Of a DNA stretch of 9,590 nucleotides, positions 1 to 5,213 are shown piece by piece (position 1 is the stretch's first letter; the number at the start of each line of letters is the position of its first letter). The notes under the pieces were generated by a model that was given only the letters and a program-made list of their open reading frames with translations, was not told the DNA's origin and made no database searches. Source of the stretch: Thermoplasmata archaeon. GTDB taxonomy: Archaea > Thermoplasmatota > Thermoplasmata > GCA-020350865. Where the stretch lies: positions 1,179,645 through 1,189,234 of the forward strand of contig CP070726.1 of assembly GCA_020350865.1 (NCBI GenBank). Reading direction: 5' to 3'. A program made the position numbers and the translations under genes.

Positions 1-828
1 ATCATCGGTGACAGGGCCGATTTCGGATTGGGTGTGATCACTGAGGGCAGGGTGTTCATCGGTGAGAAAGCCAGAATAAAGGGTGATATTTCCGCCGGAA
101 GCGACATCCACGTGGATATGTGGTCGCAGATTGAAGGAGATGTGAAGGGGGAGAAGGACGTTTATCTGGCAGACAAGGTAAAGGTGAAAGGCAAGCTCTC
201 CGTGGGCAAGGATCTGGAGCTTTCCGATTCTGCGGAGATTGGAAAGTTCGAGGCCAAGGGCTGGATCAATGTACGCAGCCCCGTTTCGCTGGTCATTTAC
301 GTCTTCCTCTATATCATGGAGCTTTTAAGACAGGGGAAGAGCCAGGAGGTGGAGATGATCCTTTCGGAGCTGGATGCGGAGGACGAGGAGTATGTCATCT
401 CGGATGACTTCCTCTTCGTGCCCAACGATTCCGAGATCACCCTGCAGAGGGCCGAAATAAAAGGCAATGCCAGAATAGGGGACAACTGCCGGGTTCTCGG
501 CAATTACTATATCTCGGGCTCCATGAAGATCGGCGGCAAGACGAAATTTCACGGCTCCATTGACACTGGCAAGGGCATCACCATCGGCAGCGAAGCCGTG
601 ATATCGGGCAATATCTCCTCCAAGGGTCTGGCCAGAATCGAGGACCAGGCGCAGGTGAAAGGAGATGTTTCGGCAAAGCGCATAGAGATGCAGAAAAGTT
701 CCACAGTGGAGGGCACCATCCAGGCAAAGGACGGCGTTTCATTCACATCTGCCCATGCAAAGGAGGTTTCGCAGAAGATCGAGCGCTTCGAGCGGGGTAT
801 GGAAGAACTGGATGCCGTGCTTGATTGA
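1..828 (+). CDS. Bactofilin-like polymer-forming beta-solenoid protein (5' partial)
   Basis: The reading frame is open from base 1, and its first codons (IIGDRADFG) already belong to the solenoid pattern, so the true start lies left of the window; the TTG at 28 is probably internal. The protein has two blocks of short hydrophobic/glycine repeats of the type xIxGDVxxxxxVxI (about 1-264 and 430-750). This pattern is typical of bactofilins / DUF583 polymer-forming proteins and of left-handed beta-helix acyltransferases. Between the blocks lies a hydrophobic stretch (277-327, VSLVIYVFLYIMELL) followed by a very acidic segment (about 365-411). The C-terminus (about 751-828) is charged and probably helical. 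The family normally assembles into cytoskeletal or membrane-associated filaments. Here the hydrophobic insert could dock the protein to the membrane or form a helical hairpin; that is inference. I see no obvious catalytic histidine pattern of a hexapeptide acyltransferase, but that alternative is not excluded. Confidence 0.65.
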   Translation: MIGDRADFGLGVITEGRVFIGEKARIKGDISAGSDIHVDMWSQIEGDVKGEKDVYLADKVKVKGKLSVGKDLELSDSAEIGKFEAKGWINVRSPVSLVIYVFLYIMELLRQGKSQEVEMILSELDAEDEEYVISDDFLFVPNDSEITLQRAEIKGNARIGDNCRVLGNYYISGSMKIGGKTKFHGSIDTGKGITIGSEAVISGNISSKGLARIEDQAQVKGDVSAKRIEMQKSSTVEGTIQAKDGVSFTSAHAKEVSQKIERFERGMEELDAVLD

Positions 829-1026
829 GAACAAGACCACCCAATGATCGCGACATATTTTCGATATGGTTTAATTTCTGTTCCCCCCACCCCTCAACTA
901 TCAAATAATCATCTATATTCATAGTATAAGCATATACATATAATAGAATTAGAAGAAGAGCATCGAATGGTCCATCAACCCTTCGGCCTTATCCAACAAA
1001 AACGTATTTTCACACAAACAATTAAT
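829..1026. other. AT-rich intergenic region between convergent genes
   Basis: This 198-base gap separates the 3' ends of the solenoid gene and the DUF362 gene. It holds a pyrimidine run (C6-A-C4 near 883-895) and a very AT-rich stretch with several TATA-like words (about 910-950). I see no credible coding sequence: the forward frame starting at 967 is the antisense of the DUF362 gene. The pyrimidine and T-rich tracts on both strands suit archaeal termination, which relies on T-rich tracts. A small RNA cannot be excluded. Confidence 0.5.
854..868 (+). terminator. Weak hairpin and T-rich tract, possible terminator
   Basis: A perfect but short inverted repeat, CATAT and ATATG with a 5-base spacer, sits 26 bases after the solenoid stop codon and is followed by TTTAATTTCTG. 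The stem is only 5 AT-rich pairs, so the T-rich flanks may matter more than the hairpin. Low confidence. Confidence 0.25.
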
Positions 1027-2130
1027 CTAACCGAGCTTTACCATTTCGTAATCGGTTTTTCCCAATCCCAGTGTTTCAGCATAATTTACATGCACGTACG
1101 GGTCCCTGCCTGTCAGACCCTTGAACAGGCCCACTTCGGGGGTGAGTTTATCGGCCTTGGAATCAGGGGCCCTGGCCGCCCCCTCGATTATGTCCAGGGA
1201 GGCCTTGTCAATGGCAACTATGTCGTCCCCTCCGATTATGCCCTGGTCGGAAATAACGGGCACGTCGCTGTGCGGGTGGCAGTCGCAGTGGGGTATGACC
1301 TCGGTGAGAAAGTTGAGGTACACTGTCTTGTCTTTGGCGAACGTGTCCAAAACCGCCTTTGCAGACTCTGCCATGGCCATCTGGAACTCGTCCTCCGAAA
1401 TCGGTAGGAACAGGGCATCGTTTTCACAGACCTCCACACAACGCCTGCACTTGTGGCACATGAAGTGATTTATCTCGATTGCGTCGCTCATGGTCAGAGC
1501 ATCGTGGTCGCAGATGTCCACGCAGTCACCGCACAGCTCACATTTATCCTCGAACCATTTGAGCTGTGTATCTACGGAATGAACCCTGCCCCTCTCGGGC
1601 CTCCCCTCCCTGTTCTTGGAGGCAATGCCCCCCATGGCGAGGTTCTTTATGGCTCCCCCGTAACCGGACTGGATGTGCCCTTTGCAGTGGGTCACCACCA
1701 CCATGGCATGGGCATCGTATATCTCCGAGGCTATACCGATTTCCCCGAGTATCTTTCCCGCCTTCCGGGTTTGACTGTTTTTCCCGAAGATGCCGTCCGC
1801 CAGAACAACCGGGCACCCAACCGAGAGATGGTTGATGCCCTCCATGTTGGCGACCTCCAGATAATCGAGACCTTCAAGGCGCACGGTATCGGTGACAAAG
1901 GGCTTTCCACCCACAGCCTTCACTGCTTCCACCACCTTTCTAAGAAAAATCGGTCTTACGATCCTGTGACCGCCCTCCGAGCCAAAATGCGTTTTCACAG
2001 CCACATAATCCCCTTTATCGATATATTCTGACAGTTTCATCTTATCGAGCATCCTCTCGAGCTTTGCAACCATGGAGGCGGCATAGCTGAACTCCTCTGA
2101 ACGCGCAGAAACGAAATACAGTCTGCTCAT
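1027..2130 (-). CDS. DUF362 family protein with two [4Fe-4S] ferredoxin motifs
   Basis: This 367-residue protein has an N-terminal DUF362-type domain (about residues 1-190; KTHFGSEGG at 46-54, VVVTHCKGH at 144-152, then a glycine-rich GYGGAIKNLAMGG at 156-168). A tandem ferredoxin module follows. C197, C200, C203 and C207 form one CxxCxxCxxxC motif and C225, C228, C231 and C235 the second, so two [4Fe-4S] clusters are expected. Residues 281-287 (HCDCHPH) add two cysteines and three histidines, a possible further metal site; similar CDC motifs occur in DUF362-ferredoxin proteins. No signal peptide is visible, so it is probably a cytoplasmic electron-transfer protein. The substrate is unknown. 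The ATG at 2130 is preceded by GGGGTGATT, which overlaps the stop codon of the upstream thioredoxin-like gene, implying coupled translation. The stop is TAG. Family assignment is firm; the reaction is not known. Confidence 0.9.
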   Translation of the reverse strand: MSRLYFVSARSEEFSYAASMVAKLERMLDKMKLSEYIDKGDYVAVKTHFGSEGGHRIVRPIFLRKVVEAVKAVGGKPFVTDTVRLEGLDYLEVANMEGINHLSVGCPVVLADGIFGKNSQTRKAGKILGEIGIASEIYDAHAMVVVTHCKGHIQSGYGGAIKNLAMGGIASKNREGRPERGRVHSVDTQLKWFEDKCELCGDCVDICDHDALTMSDAIEINHFMCHKCRRCVEVCENDALFLPISEDEFQMAMAESAKAVLDTFAKDKTVYLNFLTEVIPHCDCHPHSDVPVISDQGIIGGDDIVAIDKASLDIIEGAARAPDSKADKLTPEVGLFKGLTGRDPYVHVNYAETLGLGKTDYEMVKLG

Positions 2131-2134
2131 GTGA

Positions 2135-2143
2135 AATCACCCC
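2135..2143 (-). promoter_or_regulatory. Ribosome binding site of the DUF362 gene, overlapping the upstream stop
   Basis: On the minus strand this reads GGGGTGATT, nearly the full complement of the archaeal 16S rRNA 3' end, 4 bases before the ATG at 2130. It contains the TGA stop of the thioredoxin-like gene (2139-2137), which supports one mRNA and coupled translation of the pair. Confidence 0.7.
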
Positions 2144-2394
2144 TTGGCAAGTCGGCTTTTTATCTCTTTTTTAAGGGCCTTTTTGTCGGGAAGACCCCCT
2201 GCATGCCATACCTCATCATCTATGACAATTGCAGGGACCATTTGAAATCCAAGTGACAGAACCCTCTCCTGATGTTCGAAGGCATTGAGCTCCTCATAAG
2301 TCACCTGTGGATATTTCTTAACCACCTTTGCCACCATCTTCTTGGCAATGGGGCAGACGTGACATGTGGGATTGTAGAACAATTCGATTTTCAA
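2137..2394 (-). CDS. Small thioredoxin/glutaredoxin-like protein (CxxC)
   Basis: This 85-residue protein has the compact thioredoxin fold of archaeal mini-thioredoxins. It opens with a beta strand (MKIELFYNPTC), then the redox motif C11-H-V-C14 at the head of a helix, and the cis-proline signature VPAIVIDD with P54. A GG pair at residues 66-67 precedes a C-terminal lysine-rich helix. It lacks the longer N-terminal helix of classical thioredoxins. It probably passes electrons to or from the DUF362 ferredoxin protein encoded 6 bases downstream, or reduces disulfides in a partner; this is inference from context. The start is TTG, preceded by GAGGGGAGG. The GGAGG part is only 3 bases from the TTG, but the upstream GAGG gives ordinary spacing. 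A partner reductase gene is not seen in the window. Confidence 0.85.
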   Translation of the reverse strand: MKIELFYNPTCHVCPIAKKMVAKVVKKYPQVTYEELNAFEHQERVLSLGFQMVPAIVIDDEVWHAGGLPDKKALKKEIKSRLAKG

Positions 2395-2395
2395 T

Positions 2396-2404
2396 TGCCT
2401 CCCC
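2396..2404 (-). promoter_or_regulatory. Ribosome binding site deciding the TTG start of the thioredoxin-like gene
   Basis: The minus strand reads AGGGGAGGC just before CAA-TTG. It fixes the TTG at 2394 as the start; the conserved beta strand begins immediately after it. Confidence 0.55.
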
Positions 2405-2417
2405 TCTTATCGAGCGG

Positions 2418-2437
2418 TATAATAACTCTGTATTATA
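2418..2437. promoter_or_regulatory. 20-base dyad overlapping the leftward TATA box
   Basis: TATAATA (2418-2424) and TATTATA (2431-2437) are perfect 7-base inverted arms around a 6-base spacer. The right arm is part of the leftward TATA box, so a bound dimer would block it. Both arms are pure A/T and TATA-like, so they may simply be two opposed promoter elements. Confidence 0.35.
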
Positions 2438-2440
2438 AAG
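2431..2440 (-). promoter_or_regulatory. TATA box for the thioredoxin-like / DUF362 operon
   Basis: On the minus strand this reads CTTTATAATA, a good archaeal TATA box. Its centre is about 40 bases before the TTG start. Transcription starting about 25 bases downstream would give a leader of roughly 15 bases holding the ribosome binding site. Confidence 0.5.
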
Positions 2441-2463
2441 CCGTTTCTCATCGATTGTAATCA

Positions 2464-2475
2464 GGATTAAATACT
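2464..2475 (+). promoter_or_regulatory. Probable BRE/TATA of the rightward nop5 operon
   Basis: GGATTAAATACT lies about 30-40 bases before the ATG at 2504. Transcription starting about 25 bases downstream would give a very short leader containing GGTGAT (2495-2500), which is usual in Archaea. A short dyad, GATT-gt-AATC (2453-2462), lies just upstream. Confidence 0.45.
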
Positions 2476-2503
2476 TCTATTCCTTTTTGGCCACGGTGAT
2501 TGC

Positions 2504-2713
2504 ATGAATCCAACGAAAGATGTTAGTGAAAAAGCAGGGCACATTATCGAAGCCATAGGGAAGGTCTACGAAAAACTTCCATCAGCAGAGGACCTGATGC
2601 AGCTGATAGAGAACAAGGAGACCGAACTGAGACTGAAGTTCGAGAGCCTCACCCTGGATGGCGATATTGCGCTGAGCATCACCCTGTTGAAGCAGGAGAA
2701 AGGCAAGGAATGA
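2504..2713 (+). CDS. Small conserved-looking hypothetical protein, first gene of the nop5 operon
   Basis: I do not recognise this 69-residue protein. The N-terminal 45 residues look helical and acidic (EKAGHIIEAIGKVYEKL), and the C-terminal part alternates polar and hydrophobic residues like two beta strands (ELRLKFESLTL, DIALSITLL). There is no signal peptide, membrane helix or cysteine. It starts at ATG after GGTGAT with a short 3-base spacer, following a TATA-like element. Its stop overlaps the start of the next gene by ATGA, so the two are very likely translated together and may form a complex. Being first in an operon with nop5 suggests, but does not show, a role linked to RNA processing or translation. 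Confidence 0.75.
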   Translation: MNPTKDVSEKAGHIIEAIGKVYEKLPSAEDLMQLIENKETELRLKFESLTLDGDIALSITLLKQEKGKE

Positions 2714-3198
2714 AGGAACTCGAGCAGGTATTAAGGCTATGGAACGTGATGAGCGACGGCTCCGTTGAGTGCATACTATCGCAAAAGGAGGAGATGCTGT
2801 CAGTTCATATAACCTCCACCACAATAACCATCGACATCAGGGATCCGTCCGGGGTGGAGTTCATATCCCCTTTCGTCAAGAAGAACATGGAGCAAAGGAT
2901 GTCCACCAAGGAGTACGTGAAGAACAAGAAATCCATAATACTGGGGCTTTTAGGCTCCATGAAGGCAAAGACAGACGATTTCTCAAAGAACCTCGCAGTT
3001 ATACAGGACATTGCCAACATCCTTGCAGAGAACGAAAAGGACCTCATCATCTCCGAGAAGGGCAAGCAGCTGGCAAGACTCGGTTACGGGGTTGACTCCC
3101 TGGGCATGCGCCTGCTGAGCCTTGAGCATATAGAGGTGAACGATATCACAGCCCTCAAGCGCCTGATGGACAAGATGAAGGCTGATAGAGGTGAATGA
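2710..3198 (+). CDS. Hypothetical protein, translationally coupled, directly before nop5
   Basis: I do not recognise this 162-residue protein. The first 55 residues are predicted to be mostly beta strands (SVECILSQ, MLSVHITSTTITIDI). From about residue 60 it is helical and rich in lysine (KKSIILGLLGSMKAKTDDF), ending in a charged helix. It contains one cysteine (C21), no membrane helix and no catalytic motif I can name. The basic helical half could bind nucleic acid or a protein partner. It overlaps the upstream gene by 4 bases (ATGA), and its last codons carry the GAGGTGA ribosome binding site of nop5, only 3 bases separating stop and start. The gene is therefore tightly linked to nop5 expression. 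Function unknown. Confidence 0.8.
   Translation: MKELEQVLRLWNVMSDGSVECILSQKEEMLSVHITSTTITIDIRDPSGVEFISPFVKKNMEQRMSTKEYVKNKKSIILGLLGSMKAKTDDFSKNLAVIQDIANILAENEKDLIISEKGKQLARLGYGVDSLGMRLLSLEHIEVNDITALKRLMDKMKADRGE
3188..3194 (+). promoter_or_regulatory. Ribosome binding site of nop5
   Basis: GAGGTGA, matching the archaeal anti-Shine-Dalgarno, lies inside the last codons of the previous gene, 7 bases before the first of three successive ATG codons. It favours the ATG at 3202. Confidence 0.65.
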
Positions 3199-3201
3199 CG
3201 C

Positions 3202-4227
3202 ATGATGATGTTTACCACCTGGTTCGGCACTTTTCTGTACGAGGACGATGCAGTGGTCAAATCCAAGCTCTTTCCCAAGGATGCCCATGAGGTGGCGGAG
3301 CGCATGAGGGTTGTGGCAGACTCCGAAATATTGGAGGAGGAGCGGGCCCTGGCTGATGGGCAGTCTAAATTCCTGGTGCTTGAGGAGCGCCTGACACAAC
3401 TGGGCGGCGAGCTTACCGAGGGTGAAACCCCATTCCTCGACCCTGGGGGGTTCGGTTTTTCCAGCGACATTCTCCACGAGGCCATGATGGCGGTTGCCAG
3501 GGAGAAATCCAGGGCGCCTGCAGGTGCCGATGAGAACATTGCACAGGCTGTGAACGCCCTGGACGACCTCACTCAGACCGCCAACCTGCTCTCCGAACGG
3601 CTGCACGATTGGTATGCCCTCCATTTCCCTTCGCATGCCAGGATGGTGAAGGATGAGGAGTTCATCGAACTGGTGCTCAAAACGGAAAAAGGGGAGCTGA
3701 AGGAGGGAGCGGGGGAGGTTGCCTTGGATATCAGTCCTATTTCGGAGCTTGCCAGGGTTCTTTTAAGCATCCACGAAAGAAGACAGGGGCTGGAGGATTA
3801 TATTAAGGAGGAGATGGAGAAGAGCGCCTCAAATATTTCCCATCTTGTGGGGCCTGTTATAGGTGCAAGACTCATTGCCAAGGCCGGTGGCCTTGCGAGG
3901 CTCTCAAAACTGCCCTCGGGCACCATCCAGATGCTGGGAGCAGAGAAGGCTATGTTCAGACATCTTCGGGAGGGTGCAAAGCCCCCCAAACACGGCATCA
4001 TCTTCCAGCAGCCACTTATACACCGAGCACCGTACTGGCAGAGAGGCAAGATAGCAAGGGCCCTGGCATCCAAGATCGCCATAGCCGCGAAGGTGGATGA
4101 GTACAGGGGAAGTTTCATTGGGGAGGAATTGAAATCGAACCTGTTGGAGAGGATAGAGGAGATAAAGGAGAGATATCCCAGTCCAAAAGATAAAGGCAGA
4201 GGTAAAAAAAGACAGCCCGTGGGATGA
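3202..4227 (+). CDS. nop5: Nop5 (Nop56/58), core protein of archaeal box C/D RNP
   Basis: Nop5 bridges L7Ae-bound box C/D guide RNA and fibrillarin in the enzyme that 2'-O-methylates rRNA and tRNA. The 341 residues show the family order. The N-terminal fibrillarin-binding domain has TTWFGTFL at 5-12 and FPKD at 24-27 with EEERAL at 45-50. Next comes a helical coiled-coil middle (about 110-210). The Nop RNA-binding domain follows from about 216: GARLIAKAGGL (221-231), MLGAEKAMFRHL (244-255) and HGIIFQQPLI (264-273). A short basic tail ends the protein (329-341, GRGKKRQ). It is somewhat shorter than many archaeal homologues. The start offers three consecutive ATG codons at 3202, 3205 and 3208; the first is 7 bases after GAGGTGA. 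In many Archaea the fibrillarin gene follows directly, but here the next gene is a prenyltransferase. Confidence 0.95.
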   Translation: MMMFTTWFGTFLYEDDAVVKSKLFPKDAHEVAERMRVVADSEILEEERALADGQSKFLVLEERLTQLGGELTEGETPFLDPGGFGFSSDILHEAMMAVAREKSRAPAGADENIAQAVNALDDLTQTANLLSERLHDWYALHFPSHARMVKDEEFIELVLKTEKGELKEGAGEVALDISPISELARVLLSIHERRQGLEDYIKEEMEKSASNISHLVGPVIGARLIAKAGGLARLSKLPSGTIQMLGAEKAMFRHLREGAKPPKHGIIFQQPLIHRAPYWQRGKIARALASKIAIAAKVDEYRGSFIGEELKSNLLERIEEIKERYPSPKDKGRGKKRQPVG

Positions 4228-4242
4228 TTAAGGCGGTTTTTA

Positions 4243-5148
4243 ATGAACAAACTCGAAGCCTGGATAAGGATCATCAGGCCCCCCATCCTGTTCATCAGTG
4301 CCTTTGGTGCAGCGGTGGGTGCACTGAATGTCAACAACGACCCGGACCCCATTTCGTTTTGGCTGGCTTTGATCGCTTGGGCCCCGCTGGTGTACACAGG
4401 AATAATGGTACACAACGACTATACGGACCTGGAATCTGACAAGGTGAACCGGCCCCAAAAACCTGTTCCCTGCGGTGCAATATCGCCCAAAACCGCAAAA
4501 TGGACAGGGCTGGGCATGATGTTCGGAGGAACTGTCCTGGCCTTTTTCATCGACTTCCACCGGGGAGTGATCAATTATTCGGCGGGGGGTGTGGCCCTTT
4601 CCCTGACAATCGTTGGCATAGTCTACAACAATTGGGGAAAGGGGTGGGACATATGGGGCCACATTCTGGTGGCCTACGGTGTGGCCATTATCCCCTTCTA
4701 CGGGGGAGTGGCCATGGAGCCTGCGGATGGTATTATTGCCATGGCTCCCCTGACCATCAGCATATTTGTCATGGAGATAGGAAGGGAGATCATCGTGGGT
4801 GCGGAGGATGTGGAAGGGGACAGAAAGGCCGGCTTCAAAACCGTGGCTGTGCGCATTGGTGCGAAAAGGTCCATGTACCTTGCCGTGCTGTTCTACATCG
4901 GCTACACGGTGATCTATCCCGCGCCGTATCTTTTCAGGTGGAACATACTTCCATCGCTCTACTACGACCCGGTATTTTTACTCGGTGCAACCGGATTCGC
5001 TGTCCTCCTGTTTGTGACCTGGTTTTTGACATTGAGGCAGATGACCGAGAAGGCCTTCTGGAACTACATAAGGACCGGTACGAGGGTGGGTGTGATATTT
5101 TTCCAGTTCATACTGCTCCTTGCCGCCTTTTACCCGGAACAGATATGA
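4243..5148 (+). CDS. UbiA-family prenyltransferase, probably digeranylgeranylglyceryl phosphate synthase
   Basis: This 301-residue protein is a polytopic membrane enzyme with about nine hydrophobic helices (near 12-28, 38-56, 87-103, 110-128, 138-155, 162-180, 211-229, 244-263, 282-297). The two aspartate-rich loops of UbiA enzymes are intact: N58-D59-x2-D62-x3-D66-x2-N69 (NDYTDLESDKVNRP) and E188-D189-V-E191-G-D193 (EDVEGDRKAGFKT). These loops bind the Mg-diphosphate of the prenyl donor. The DVEGD plus KT context fits digeranylgeranylglyceryl phosphate synthase, which adds the second geranylgeranyl chain of archaeal lipids. Another UbiA activity, such as quinone prenylation, is possible. The first loop reads NRPQKP where many relatives have NRPxRP. 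The gene starts 15 bases after nop5, with AGGCGG 6 bases before the ATG, so it is probably in the same operon. Confidence 0.85.
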   Translation: MNKLEAWIRIIRPPILFISAFGAAVGALNVNNDPDPISFWLALIAWAPLVYTGIMVHNDYTDLESDKVNRPQKPVPCGAISPKTAKWTGLGMMFGGTVLAFFIDFHRGVINYSAGGVALSLTIVGIVYNNWGKGWDIWGHILVAYGVAIIPFYGGVAMEPADGIIAMAPLTISIFVMEIGREIIVGAEDVEGDRKAGFKTVAVRIGAKRSMYLAVLFYIGYTVIYPAPYLFRWNILPSLYYDPVFLLGATGFAVLLFVTWFLTLRQMTEKAFWNYIRTGTRVGVIFFQFILLLAAFYPEQI

Positions 5149-5157
5149 GGAACAACC

Positions 5158-5190
5158 CTTAAGTAATCCCAAGTGATTTTTGGGGGTGTA
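5158..5190 (+). promoter_or_regulatory. Possible promoter with dyad before the wHTH-ATPase gene
   Basis: CTTAAGTAA (5158-5166) is a plausible but weak TATA-like element. It is followed by CCCAA (5168-5172) and TTGGG (5180-5184), an inverted repeat with a 7-base spacer containing a T run. The dyad could be a weak terminator of the UbiA operon, or an operator between TATA box and transcription start. The two readings cannot be separated by eye. Confidence 0.3.
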
Positions 5191-5200
5191 AAAACTGAAA

Positions 5201-5205
5201 GGAGG
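5201..5205 (+). promoter_or_regulatory. GGAGG ribosome binding site with no ordinary start codon after it
   Basis: A perfect GGAGG lies 3 bases after an in-frame TGA (5196-5198). The following in-frame codons are GTA (5211, spacing 5) and ATT (5214, spacing 8). No ATG, GTG or TTG occurs in this frame before the GTG at 5364, deep inside the wHTH domain. The site therefore argues for initiation at ATT, or for a base error or mutation in a former start codon. Confidence 0.55.
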
Positions 5206-5213
5206 AACCCGTA

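Noticed and set aside
28..30. TTG 28 as the start of the solenoid gene
   Set aside because: The frame is open to base 1 and the preceding residues fit the repeat pattern, and no ribosome binding site precedes it.
1453..2031. 192-residue forward open frame
   Set aside because: It is fully antisense to the DUF362 gene, whose ferredoxin motifs and ribosome binding site are clear; the forward product has no domain pattern.
3202..3208. ATGATGA resembling a box C motif at the nop5 start
   Set aside because: It results from three successive ATG codons; I found no D box partner or guide arrangement nearby.
2983..3636. 217-residue reverse open frame
   Set aside because: It runs antisense across the unknown gene and nop5; nop5 is unmistakable and the reverse product has no recognisable motif.
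3798..4415. 205-residue reverse open frame
   Set aside because: It lies antisense to the conserved Nop domain and the start of the UbiA gene.
4500..5162. 220-residue forward open frame overlapping the UbiA gene
   Set aside because: It is a frame-shifted shadow rich in Cys, His and Gly; the UbiA frame has both catalytic loops and nine membrane helices.
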